This document shows positions 1 to 12,395 of a stretch of 64,000 nt of DNA, one piece after another (within the stretch, counting starts at the first letter, position 1; the number at the start of each line of letters is the position of its first letter). The translations under genes and the position numbers were made by a program. Origin of the DNA: Scortum barcoo. Taxonomy: Eukaryota; Chordata; Actinopteri; Centrarchiformes; Terapontidae. The DNA lies in NCBI GenBank assembly GCA_023238725.1, contig CM041531.1, positions 18,870,643 through 18,934,642 on the forward strand. The letters are read 5' to 3'. The notes beneath the pieces are model-generated. The model saw only the letters and a program-made list of their open reading frames with translations. It did no database searches and was not told the origin of the DNA.

Positions 1-84
1 CTGATGTTTCAGCCTCTCTCACACCTAAAACCTGCATTACCTGATTCTTTTGGGCAGTGGGAAAAACAACACTGACACTATGAG

Positions 85-237
85 TCAAGTTCTCTGTTAA
101 AGGAGTTTCCCTATCCAAACTGAGGATCTAAGGACAGAGGTGTGTTGTATGCTGTACAGATTGTAAAGTACCCTCAGGCAAATTGTGAATTGGGATTGGG
201 CTATATAAATAAAACTGACTTGACATGAAATATGAAG
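85..237 (+). mobile_element. 3' tail of a teleost non-LTR retrotransposon or SINE, copy A
   Basis: Contains TCTAAGGACAGAGG, then CTGTACAGATTGTAAAG, CTCAGGCAAATTGTGA and GGGCTATATAAATAAAA. A second copy with the same motifs in the same order lies at 53189-53312, so the repeat is directly seen. I recall this tail, ending in GGGCTATATAAATAAAATTGAATTG-type sequence, as very common in percomorph genomes. The exact family (L2-like or other) is not certain. The left boundary is approximate and the copy is diverged. Confidence 0.7.
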
Positions 238-3200
238 CAACATTTGCAGTCATTTTGTGCGTGTTGTTGTTGTGTTTGTGGTCACCTGATGAATATAAAT
301 GTAATATTGACTCCTCTTTTAGCTGTGGTTTGTTCTCCACCACCTCCTGAGGGAAATCTGTGTCTTTAGCTGCGAAATGCTTCACCATGGGTCGCACACG
401 GCAGGTTTATTAGAGCTTTTTTACTGAAAGTGGCTGGCAGCATGTCTTATCTCTTAATGCTGATGAGAATCATGAGAATGAACCAAAAGAGCCCATAAAA
501 CCAAAACAATAAGCTAAAAGACATGTAAATGCTCTGTAGAGCTGAGAGGAACTGCAGAGTTGGATGATAATTCTCAGTGTCTGGATTGCTGTGGTTGACA
601 CTTGTCACATTACATGTATTTCTATTGATCCATTGTAATGCTGGTTTTTGGCAGCATGACACAAGTATTCCATTTGTGGTGTGAACCTCTGATAGAAAAG
701 AGTAGTTTGTCTTAGCTGTGAAAGCAATACCAGCAGAATACAAAAGAATAACAGAAACAACATCCCCAACACATAAGCACAACAACTCTCCATTCAGCTT
801 CTGTAATTTAGCTTCTTTTCCCGGTCTCTCTCTTAAGTAGTTTGTAGGTCTGACCAGTCAGCAGAGGACAGCCTGCAGCGGTGTGTCCCAGAGCTGCTCC
901 AGTGTTGACTTACGCTGGATTAGAATCAGAGATGACAAGTATGAGGCAGATGGTTCCTAACATGGCATCAGTTACAGGTCTTACAGGGAAAAACCTTCAT
1001 CCTTTTTGTTCGCCCTTTTGCCGGACACTTGCAGAGATCACATCATTAGAATCCAATTCTTCATAGGCGCCATTAGTCAACTGCATTGTCAAAGCAGCTG
1101 CGGGTCTCTCTTCTTTTGATGGTTTGTTTTGTGGTGCGCTGGTTAACAGACCTGATCCTTACAACACGGTCAGATGGTTAACACTGGTGCTTTATTCTAA
1201 CGTGCTGTTTGTAAAACAAATCTGTTCTGTTTATCTATCTATGTCTGTAAAATCCAGATGTCTTAGTATTTTGTTAAACGAGGACTCGACTGAAAAAAAT
1301 CCACGTGTTTGCTTTAATTTTTGAGCTGTCAATCATGTTCACAGAACGGCGGATTACTGTTTCAAAGGGAGACTGGTAATAATAAACACTGAGTCCATAA
1401 TGTTTGGTCTATGAAAAGGTAAAAATCACAGAGTTTGTTTTTTGAAAGCAGAGAGACAACACAGAGAGAAAACCTGTTTATCACACTGAAGTGCTGGTTC
1501 CCGAGCAGCTGCCTAAACGCTGTTGAAAATACCCCAAGAGTGCAGCTGCAGCCTCGAGCTGAGACTGTTCCTCATCAGGGTTAGAATCAGTCCGCTACTT
1601 GTGTTCGCTTGAAACATGCTTGGAAACACATGTCAATTCAACATTGTCATTTAAGGGGGAAATAACATTTGTAGCTGTTTATGGCACAAATTGGCCATAT
1701 TGCCTAATGCCCTATAATCCACAATCTGGAGTAAATAGTAAACAGTTCAATTTTGCCATTCACATCGCAAAGTAATCAGTAATGTGTGCTCTTGTGTTTC
1801 TGGTTGTGGTGCTGTATTGAGTTGCACTGCTTCGTGGATAGAGCCAGATTAAACTTCCTGGTCCAAATTCCATCTTTGCCATCACAGCATGAAAAGAATG
1901 AGGTGGCTGCAGGTTTCGACGCGATGCTAATGTCGATCTGAACGCAGCCTAAAGGCTCTGTCATACCAGTGTGTTTTACAGCAATGTTCATCTGTGTGTC
2001 TTTGCAAAATGGGCAATGCTGGAAGTTTGGTCATGTAGTGACTACTAGCAGGGCAAGTATCTGGCAAGCAAATGGCTAATGTGCTAAAAAGCAATCAGTC
2101 ACGATAGCTTCTGACCTTATTTCTAGTTTGTCTGTTCTGTGTCCCTTTGTTTGTGTCAGCTGTCAGTTAGCAATCAAACTCATTAGCTCAGTCCCTAACA
2201 GAACAATACGTTTACAGAGTTCATTCAGAAGATGTATTTTTATAATAAAGATATGTTTCATAACTGTTTACAAACTATGCCTGAAGGGCAGTTTACTCTC
2301 TATGAGAACAGGATTAAATTGTAAACTGTGGTTTAGATGCATCAAAAAATATAAACTTTTGTGTGATCTTGGTTGGATGAATATGAGCCATTTCATTGAA
2401 TTTCACAACACAGAATTGATGACAAAGTAAGAAGCTAAACACCTTATTGGGGGCCTCTAGAGGTGGTGTTGCTCTTTACACCTCTCCAGGCTAAAGATGT
2501 TTCAAGTGATTGACCACCTTGCCCTGCTGACATTATTCTTACTAAACCAACCTGGGGTCCAGCTGTGGCATTGCACCAGTGAAGTTACTGTAGTGAATGG
2601 AAATCTACAATATAGATTCTGTTCAAATAAACACGTTTATGTCCTTCATTTCAAGTCGTGGTTGTCCAATGGTGAGAGCGCACTCTTTCCCCTGGCTCCA
2701 AATCTCATAAAAAGCTGCATGGAAATGGGAAACATATTGTCTGGCAGAACCCTAAAATGGAGCACCATGTTGTAAAATGAGAACCACAGACATGTGTAAG
2801 ATTCGGCCATACAGTAGTCCTCAAACACATGTATTCTCTCTGGTAACATCTGATCAGTGTTCAAAATAACTGAATCTTTGCACTCACTTAAATCAGAACA
2901 TAGACTTTGTATTTACATAATTCTTTGTTAACCGAATGTTAATGGGAGAAAATCATCATGAGCAGCGTTTCATAGAAATGAAACAATGGAACTTCTGACA
3001 AAATGTACCCTATCCAGCTGAGCTGCTTTTTTAGTTCAGAACAAAAATAGGACCAAGTAAAAGATGACAAGTAGTGTCTTAGTTACACAAGAGGTAGAGA
3101 TAAGAAAATGGTCCTGGGTAATTATGCCCATGCTGAGTCATTTTCGAGAGAGAAAATTGAGCAGCTGCTGCCTTGTGAATAAAACGGAGTTGCACATAAA

Positions 3201-5319
3201 ACACTGTTAGACATTTCTGTCAGTTCTACAGTTACTTACTACATTTCACCCAGTATAATACTGTAAATCCTCTTTCCACTAAAACAACTGTGTTTTCCAT
3301 TTCGTGAGGTAGCAGATGATTAGTTCAAATAAGAGGCTTGGCTTCAGCTGTAGCCAATATCCTGATCTGTGTTGAGGAGGTTTCCATTTGTAGCCAAAAA
3401 AAAAGAGCAGCAAAAAGACGGTGATATGGTGGTGAATATTCTTGTGAGACAGAATTCAACAGTGCATCTGGCAAGTTACTAAAACCCTTTGCAACGTCCG
3501 GCAGCGTATACTGAGGAAAAATATACAGGCAAAGACAGCACAGGTTAAATAGGAAAACAAATTGTGATGAAATTAGTGCTTCTCGTGATTCTTACAGTCT
3601 TATTGACTGAAGATTCAAATGGTCTTAAACCCTCCTTTTCAGGCCACTGGTGTCAAACAATGACAGACCATGCGCCCTGCTCTTCAAATCTCGTGTAAAT
3701 GGCTTTGGACTGAAAAAGATGTTGTCTGGCAGCACCTTAAACAAGCCACATGGCAACATCATGAATGGAGCAGAGCAGACATTTCTCTAATTGGCATGCT
3801 GTTGTATGAGAAATAATTGGCTCATTTTAGTCAGTTGAGTGATGACTGGAAAATGTGCCCTTAAAGAGTATCCATTCTGTTCTTTGGGGACTAATCTGGG
3901 AAGCATTCATATTTATTGTCTGTGCTCAGATAGACATGGGTTTCCTTGTCTCACGCGTCAAGGGTATGAAAGGAAGGAATGATTAATGATGCAAGTTTCT
4001 CTTTTAAGTGCCATTATGGAGCGTCATTCACCAGCGCTATAACCTCGAGCACCGCAGATCTTTATTCAGTCCAAGCTGCCTCTGTTAAGAAGACAAAATT
4101 CAATCACTTTCCCCTCAGTAGTGAAGGAGACAGGCTGGAAACAACATGACTGTGTTTTGAAAGCAGGTGAAGCAGAGCAGCTATCTGGTGTTTGAAAGGG
4201 TTTAAAAGCATTCAGCAATATGGAAACAAAATGCTCTTTGGGTAGCTGCTTTGAGCCTTCAGTGGAGCCATCAGTCCTCAGTTTTTGGTATTTGTAATGA
4301 GGATTTATAATGAGATTGTGTTAGTCTGCTTTTGATGTATTAGAGGTGTCAAATGTGAATCAGTGCTGGTTTTGCAGGATCTCATTTTTGTGGTAATAAA
4401 TTATATAAAGGTTTCTTACTCCTATAGCTCGCCGTTTCCTTGCGTCGACTTGCCTATAAATAATGGAAAAAAGATCCAAGTGCTGCTATACAATAGCCCT
4501 GCTACTATAAATAAGTATAATTACTAATTGTTACACTTCTATCTCCACACAAGCACATCTGCTACAAATTAGAGTACATTCATTTGCAACTATTTTGCAT
4601 TAACAATCATGTTTAGGGGGGAATGTCTTGGGGTAGCATAATTACTAATGGAAAATCATTTGGTTCTTTTCTGCTGAACATCTTGATGCAAGGCACCCCA
4701 AACGCAACACTGAGTGTGCATGTTGAGACCTACTTTGTCTTGTGCAGGGTCACAGGCTCACTTTTGTCCCACTCCCAAAACACCATAGGGGATTTAGTTT
4801 CATGCCTCTGTCTGTTGTGAACAGGTGCAAAAAAAAATGGGCTGAGTGGCTGAAACAGTATAACACACACACACAAACACATACAGTACAAATGCAACAC
4901 ATCTCTCTGTGTGTACACTATGCGTGTGTAGGATGGAATTACCAGAAACGAGAGGGTTTTATCTGCTTTAACAGTGGAGTGTTGCAGCCTCGATCCCAGT
5001 TGAGATATACTGTGTACTGTGTTTGGCATTAACTGTCAACATGCTAAAGATGCTAAAGATAAAGTACAATTGTGCGCCACGCAATTATTGTTCTCGTTGA
5101 AACAAAAGATAAAGGGCAGAATAATAAGGCCCTATGGTAACAGCTCCACCAGAGAGACTTATTAATCTGCCCTTAATCTTTTGTACCTGTAACTTATTTA
5201 CAACATGAAGCATAACACCTGCATCCAAAACCAATTGAACTGAGGTGAGCTGAAGTCAAGATGTTACTACTACCGGCTTGTTTTGTTATTTATTCACAAT
5301 ATCTCACGGGTCATGCACA
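238..5319. other. gene-free 3' flank of tox3, no recognised feature
   Basis: AT-rich sequence with only short chance open frames, a short CA-rich run near 4864-4890 and small homopolymers. I see no gene, RNA or clear repeat. Confidence 0.7.
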
Positions 5320-5500
5320 GTTTGGGGATGTTGACAGACAATCGGTTGGTCCGATGATCAAAGCAAGATATATTGGGATTTCTGGACAGAATATCCATCA
5401 AAGTATATTCATGTTCTCCAGAGGATAATTATGACTCTTTTCTGTGACCACTCTGACCTTTCAAAGGACTGTTAGGTCAACATTTCCCTTCAGCTCACAC
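5320..5500 (-). mobile_element. degenerate inverted copy of the MITE-like repeat
   Basis: The plus strand reads GACAGACAATCGGTTGGTCC, then ATATCCATCAAAGTATATTC, ATGTTCTCCAGAGGATAA and GGTCAACATTTCCC. These resemble the reverse complement of the right half of the element at 39088-39564 (its GGACTGACC and ACAATTCATCCTGA parts). Strongly diverged, so less certain. Confidence 0.45.
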
Positions 5501-8500
5501 TAAGAAAACTAAAGGCTGAATTTCCTTGAAAAAATGATTTGGATATACATTGTTTGGAGACTGAATCCTGATTATTTTAGTAATTCTGAGACCTTTTCTT
5601 TACTACCACAATCCAGCCAAAGGTTCCACTTGCATACAAGAAATAAAAAAAAATCTATGGGCAGATTACTTCGATAATTACTAAACCCATTTAGAGGTTG
5701 AGACCTTTTCATTGTTTATCCACTAAAAAATGCCATAGCACACTGGTCTCTCATTTACTAATGCTGGCAGAACATACATCTTTGACCTCATCAAATTATT
5801 TTGTAGTTACTGTATTATTACAGAGCTATTGAATGGCCGGGTTGCTGCGGCTTTAAGCTCTCCTGACTGTTAAAGAGCATCAACTCTGTTTCTAAAATCT
5901 TAACAAACATGGTCTGTGTTGCCAGGCAACAGACAAATGTATCAATGGATTTAAGCATACCCAGGCACACTATTATAAATGGAGGGACTTGTTTGGCATG
6001 ACATCAGCTCAGTCACGACGGTTCCCACTGCTATATTCTTAAGTTCTTTCCTTAAGCAGAGCAGGCAGAGCAAAATGTATTGCAAATAGGCTGTTATGTA
6101 GTGTGCTCATCTCTCTGTTTACACCTCAGGCAACACAACAATTGCTTTTAGCGTGCAACTGCAGTAAACATGTTCGCTCACTCAGGTTTTGCAATCCAAT
6201 ACACTTTAATAGATGTATAAGGTAACAAAACACAAACACGATGGGTGCTGAAATAATCTGAATGTGTTAAGAACGGCTCTGGCCACTCTGTGACCTATAG
6301 AATGCTTTTGTCCTCTGAAGTTATGTGCTATGCTTTCATTAAGTGCTTCTGTTCCTTTCTTCACTTGTCCCACTAAATCTAATTTGACCAACTGTGATTG
6401 TTACAGGGACCCATGAAAAAGTCAGAGACAGGGTCAGGACCTAATGAAAATGATTTGTTCTGGCATTTCCCTCTCCAGACATAGTTTTACATCTAAATAA
6501 CACACTGATACAAAATACATGTTCAAGTTCAATCTGCTTTTCATGCAGCGGAGCCTCCAGTTAGATTTTCTGAGTAGAAGTCTGGCTGAGAGGCTTGAAA
6601 CATCGTGTTTTGACATTAAGTACCCGATGCAGTTTAACAGCACTGCAGGAAGCTAGTGAGAGCAGAGAGGCTGAATGAGTGACTGGATCCAAAAGGTGCT
6701 TTTCATATACAAAGAAAGGACATTTTCTGTCACATGTGGTAGGAATCAGACATTATGCTGCTTTATGTTCCACTAAATTTGAACTGGAATAATGAATATA
6801 CACATGTTCGGTAAATTACCAACATAATAACACCGCTGTATTTTGGGCTTCTGTTGTCAGATTGGATCAGGTTATAATTTGCAAGAATTTTACGTAATTG
6901 CATAGGAACTGCAGCTTAAAATAACCCAAGCCAGGAGAAACATGCTGTTTCACAGTGTAATTCATGCATACACCTCCACACAAGGGGAAATCTGAAGCAT
7001 GAGTTATAATCTACTGTATATTGTTAAATATCAAGCACATGAAGGTAGATAATTACTATATGGATGAGTTCAAATGGAGATTGAAAATTATGTTACCTGG
7101 AACAGGTGTGATATGCAATTCCCCATAAAGATCCTGTCTATACCAACTGAAGACACACAGAACACAGCAGATAGACTTGAACTAACCATGTACAGCATAT
7201 TACCACTACTACTGCATATATTCAGAGTCCTTCTAAATATGAAGCCCTACAAGTATGGTCCTAGGCTTTTGGTTTGAATTCACTTAAATATAAATATAAA
7301 AACACATTAAACTGGAGTTGGAGGAGTGTGATGCTTCTGCCCTGAGCATGCGGGGTTGGATGGAGGCCATACAAAGTGCAGGACTATTACACCAGAGACC
7401 GGGTGTAGGATCCTGACTCCCTTATGTGGTTTAGCCATTGCAAATTAGCCATATAGAGATACTATTTCTAGGAGAGAGGGTGAGTGAAACCAAATTGCCT
7501 CTCAGGATAATTGATCCATCACTTTTAGGCAGCCATCTACAGACTAAATGTTTGATTTTTTGACTCAGAGTTATGGTGCAGTGAGAGCTTAAGTTGTTCC
7601 ATATTGACTGAGCTAAGTTGATTAGACTAGTGATATGTCATTTTAGTTATCCAATGCATGGGCTGACAACAACTCAAAATCAGCCTTGTATTTAACAAGA
7701 GCACTACAGTCATGCAATCCTGTGTGGTACGTATTTGTTATTTTTGGCTGTTATTCCTTCAAAATAGAGCCTTATCATTTATGCCAAAGCATCTATTTAT
7801 CTACATTGCAGAGATAAGAAAAAGTAGGTGCCAGTGAAGAAACAGCAATAAGCTTTTCTATAAAGATTGGTTGGTAGTTTATAAGTGGCTGAGGAAGAAG
7901 GCATGAGCAAGGTGTAGGGGTGTACACAGTGAATTCAAAGTCCTACTATACTATGCCATCCATCCAGAAAGAAATTTGCAGCTGTGAGGAAACCAAAACA
8001 ACTAATAATGTAATGGCATGCTCACATAACGTTGTTGCATGTTAGATTCAGAGGGACTCTTTTATCAAATATCAGTTTTCTCAGCTGTTACTTTCTTATC
8101 TGGCTGTTACTACACCATCAGCTCTTAACCCTTTTCATGCATAGAAACATTGTATATTTCATCAGCAACAGGAAATAATCAGCAGATGTCCTGCAGCTTT
8201 GTAAAAGCTGCAGTAACCTGTCCTTTCTCCTGCGTTTTGCTATTTCCCCGCAGCAGATGGACAGTGAGCCCACAGAGAGCCAGTGAAGCATGCAGCAGGC
8301 AGGCCTCATGATACGGGGGAACATGCAGGAGTGAGAAAGAGGAGCAGAAAGAGAGCAGAGCGGGCTCAGGTTCAGCACGTGTTCTGCTATTCTCTGCTCC
8401 AGATGTGCAGTCTTGCTCTTTCAGCATTATACCTAAAGCCTCTGTGTTAGGACAACAAGGCTTCCATTTGTTCTCAACACAGAAAAGGCCTGTTTATCAC

Positions 8501-8790
8501 CACATTTCAGCTCATAATGGAAACCCAGGCTCGTGAGGCAACTGTTCATGCATTTATTACTACATTTTCTTTCTCTCTTCTTTTTTTCCCCCCGTTGAGA
8601 TGAGTTTGCATTTCATGTAATACTCAAGTGTGTTCTTTTACTATGCATACTTACCTTTGTGACCTTTCACTTTCCTCAAGTCTTGTGCCAACTTTTGTGC
8701 GTTACAGCATGTTGACCTGACAGCTCTGCAATTAGAGAAAATCCCGAACTTGTACATGAAAAATTTAAGGGCACTGCTCTGTAGAGAGAT
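5501..8790. other. gene-free 3' flank, no recognised gene
   Basis: AT-rich. Apart from the palindrome at 8191-8213 and a GC-richer stretch at about 8220-8410, nothing stands out. The overlapping minus-strand frames of 86 and 82 codons at 8118-8427 have no family resemblance. Confidence 0.7.
8191..8213. repeat. 23-bp palindrome, 10-bp arms with 3-bp centre
   Basis: CTGCAGCTTT, GTA, AAAGCTGCAG: perfect arms. It lies in the AT-rich flank 3' of tox3; function unknown. Confidence 0.9.
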
Positions 8791-8799
8791 GAAATATGA

Positions 8800-8849
8800 T
8801 TTGATTAGATTAGATTAGATTATTGGATTAGATTAGATTAGATTAGATC
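8800..8849 (+). repeat. GATTA pentanucleotide tandem repeat with decayed flank
   Basis: Two blocks of GATTA units are separated by TATTG. The flank to about 8945 is rich in GATGAGATGAGATTA variants, which suggests an older, longer array that has decayed. Confidence 0.9.
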
Positions 8850-9239
8850 ATGGGAGAAGCAGTGAGATTAGACTGAATGACATAAAATGAGATGAAATAA
8901 GGTTTGATGAGATTAAGGTAGATGAGATGAGATTATGTGGCATTAAAATGTGATGAGAGTAATCGAGTGCACCACTGTGAGAGGTCTCTGGGTAATGTTC
9001 CATAGACCAAATGTTACAACCATTCTTTCCTCCTAGTCACCCATATTCAAATATTCGGATCTGAGTAATTGTATTTTAGAGTAATAATGTTTAAGATTTT
9101 TGTCCTGGTTGATGTGTCTCTGGAGGGAGCTCCACAAAGTCTGAAAAATTGCCTTAAGTGATGTCACTTGAGTCAGTGTCAGTTGGGGCTGAAGGTTACA
9201 AGGTTGAAAATAAAAAATAAATCTTGGGGGATGGAGTAA

Positions 9240-9610
9240 AAATGAAGTTATCTTACCGGACCTCTGTAGCCCACTACTCCTTTCTGCTCGAGGCTAATGG
9301 CTCGAGGCTACAGTGGCCACTAGCATAACGCACCTGATTCTGTTGGCGATTGAGTTGCATTGTGGGTGACATCCTTGCCACCACTCCGCCACCAGGAGAT
9401 GTACTGGGGTTAAAGGAGCAAAACATCAATGAGCGTTGGCTCCCGGCTGATGACCCTGCAGCTGACCACACTGGAGGTGTGACAGGAAATTGGAAGTGTG
9501 ACAGGCAGAAATGTCCAGCAGGTAGCAACTGTTACTACCTGCTGGACCTGCTTATTGGACTGTCCAGACGGGTGTTACTTAGTACTTGGTTAAGTGCCAG
9601 GTGGTGACAA
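9240..9610. other. GC-richer block with a near-perfect palindrome, possibly transposon-derived
   Basis: This block stands out from AT-rich surroundings. It contains the tandem-like CTCGAGGCTAATGG/CTCGAGGCTACAGTGG pair, GCATTGTGGGTGACATC, and the palindrome at 9513-9547. Open frames on both strands (85 and 84 codons) do not resemble a known protein. An old mobile element is my best guess; a regulatory element is the alternative. Confidence 0.35.
9513..9547. repeat. 35-bp near-perfect palindrome (hairpin)
   Basis: The arms GTCCAGCAGGTAG (9513-9525) and CTACCTGCTGGAC (9535-9547) are exact reverse complements. The 9-bp centre CAACTGTTA adds three more pairs (AAC/GTT) after one mismatch. It is the cleanest inverted repeat I saw in the window. 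Confidence 0.9.
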
Positions 9611-12114
9611 GAAGAAAGAATGTGTGGAACAAAAATGATATTTCTGGTTCTGCTGCATCAATTTAAGTCCTTTAACTAAAAGAAAAAAGAAAAACAGACA
9701 ATTTAAAACAGTAACAGTGGATTATATACATGAATAATTTCCTGTGAATCCCTTGTGCATAACTAAATGATCTGAATTCAGCTCAGGAATGGTGTAACCT
9801 GCCACGAATGATGAAAACTACTATATAGAGAATATTATTACAGAATGTAAATACACTGAATGACTATTGCAGAAAAAGTGCAGAAAATAGGGTCTGACTT
9901 TTGATTACATCAAACGAAAATGTCTGAAACAGTTATTAGCATTCATGTGAAGTGTGTAGATAGCAAAACTAATCAATGGGGCTTATCTCTCAAAACGGGC
10001 ATTTCACCAACATGCCAGGATGTCCTACAGCATTGTCTACATGTAAATTGGCATCTTGTTTGACTTTGTTAATTGATGCCTCTCTACAGGCCCGCAGAGC
10101 CAAGCTCAGCCTTCATCAAGCTAACCACATCATAACAGCAGCTTCTTGCAAAGGATCAAATGAGTGATGTAACATGACAATAAAGACATTGCCCACCCTT
10201 TGTTTTTCTTGCTGCCCTACTTTTGTCAAATTGTACCGAGGGAGACTAGAGGTAGTGTTGCAGTAATTCAAGCTCTTATCCGCATATAAGGAGGGGAAAA
10301 GGAAACACTTTGAACTCAGCAGGAACAGCAAACAGATGCTAATGAACATGATGTTCTAGTACAGGCCTCTGGCAACAGGATTAAAACAATTTAAAGGAAA
10401 GTAAGGAAGAGAAGATATCCACATGAGCAAGGATGAAAAATACCGCACTGATGAGGGTTCATACTTGGGCTGGTTGGTATTACCAAGAAAATGATTTCCC
10501 TTATTAGCTGTTTTCATGAACAGGGGAGCCATTTTAATATTACAGTGATCTAATTCAAATGTTATTTTTTGAGATTTTTTCCATAATTTGAAATTCAGTA
10601 AATATGGCATCGTAATTGCAAGCAATTGTCCTTTTGAGGTCAGCCAGTGAATACAGACCAAAAGTAAATTAAGGTTTGGGTTTAAGATCTCTCCAACTTT
10701 CAAGTAATCCGTCAATTACCTTTTTTTCTCCCCAGTAAATTTCCATCAAGGACATAGATTTGGGGTTTAAATGATTACAACGTGGTCTTTTAAGTGGAAA
10801 ATATGAATTTGTAGCATTATCATGTCAATTGTGGATGTGTAGATAAATGACTTTTAATCAGTGCATGACACAGGGAAAGACTTTATTTAGCCACCTCATT
10901 TTCCTGATATGATGTCAAGTGTCAGAGTTATGTCCATTATTATAGTGAATTGACCATCCCTGCCTCCCACCCCAGTGCCAGTAACAGGAGAGCCAGGTGT
11001 AATTGGTTATTTGACCGGCGTAGTTTGCCTGAGATAGACTGTGATGGATGCAACAGTGAAAGATGAGGCATAAAATTACATATACTGAGACAGCCAGCCA
11101 GAAAGTTCTGGTACAAAAGGTTGGAAAATGTCATAAGCTGCATCTTGGTGTAGCAATAACAAGCAGTAGCATGGCACAAACAGAGGCATGAATAATGTAT
11201 TTACATGCGCACACACACGTACCCCTTACTACACACACACATACAGTACATTACACATGCGCAAAGCGCACACATAAAACAAATCGCATCAAATAAATGC
11301 TTGATTATAATATATGAAATGTTTCTGATCAGTCAGCTGAAAAACTAATTTCATTTTCTCATTAGAAGTCTCTGCCTGAGGCTCATTCTCATGTCAGTGT
11401 TTATTACTCTGAAAACAGAAAATTAAAATCATCAGCTTGGTCAGAATCAGGGCTGTGAATCACTATTTATGACAGAGAGAGAGAGAGAGCAGAGAAGAGA
11501 GAGAGAGGGAGAGGGAGGGAGAAAAAAAATATTAAAGACTGGACAACAATTGAAGGAACCCATCTCATTTTACTGAGGCGGTGGATTTACAGCCCCGTGA
11601 CCTTTACTTCTCCCGAGATTTGTTGCTATGCAGTCGTCCATCATGTTTCTAATTTGGTATAAGGTACAGTCAGTTAGTGAATACTCTCCATTAAGTCTGT
11701 GAGTAGACTTTGGCATGTTAATAAATGGTGTGGTGATGAAATGATAACAGGGTCTGACCATTTTTATGACGAGCTAAAATATTTCCTTTTGTGTTTTTAA
11801 AGACTTTCAAATGCTGCGTAATGAGTTTGTAAATAATCATAACTCATGACAACACATGGATTAGCTTCAGCTAATTTAAACAGGGGACCAGACACATCGT
11901 AGTATTCCCAAAGCAAGAACAATGAATATCAAATTACAGAGATGTTCAATAGCAGGAAAGGAAGAGCATTTTCAGCATATTCACAAAGTTTGATTTTAAG
12001 ACAAATACAACCTTGATGTGATCACTGAGTGTTTGACCTTAAAGCTGCTATATAAATAACACCTCAAATAATTACATGCAATGTGTAGGGGTCTGTCATA
12101 GTGACAAATGCATT
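9611..12114. other. gene-free 3' flank, no recognised gene
   Basis: AT-rich sequence with short CA-rich runs at about 11208-11250 and the GA run at 11472-11521. The 119-codon minus-strand frame at 10356-10715 shows no motif. Confidence 0.7.
11472..11521 (+). repeat. imperfect GA microsatellite
   Basis: Purine run of GA units drifting into GGGA units, followed by an A-rich stretch. Confidence 0.9.
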
Positions 12115-12395
12115 GAGAATTATCACCTGACTGAGAGATTTAACACCAAACTCAGCAACAAACAGCAGACAAAGTTAGCAGATAGCTAATGAACACAGTG
12201 GGGCATTTAGCAGTTTAAGAGACATTTCCACATGAGTCGGTGAAGACCAAACAAATAAAAAGAAAGTGAATAATGAACTACTTGTATAAATACATTTTGC
12301 ACTTAACTGCTGTGTAAAAATGGTACATGTTTAATCTTGGAACTCTATTCTTCATAGATTCACCAAAGGCATCAAACATTGGCTGATATTTTTAT
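12115..12395 (+). mobile_element. probable dispersed teleost repeat fragment
   Basis: The stretch with CACCTGACTGAGAGATTTAA, AACAAACAGCAGACAAAG, TTAGCAGATAGCTAATGAAC, GTGAATAATGAACTACTTGT and GGAACTCTATTCTTCATAGA resembles a repeat I recall from percomorph genomes. There is no second copy in this window to confirm it, so the call rests on memory and the boundaries are approximate. Confidence 0.4.
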
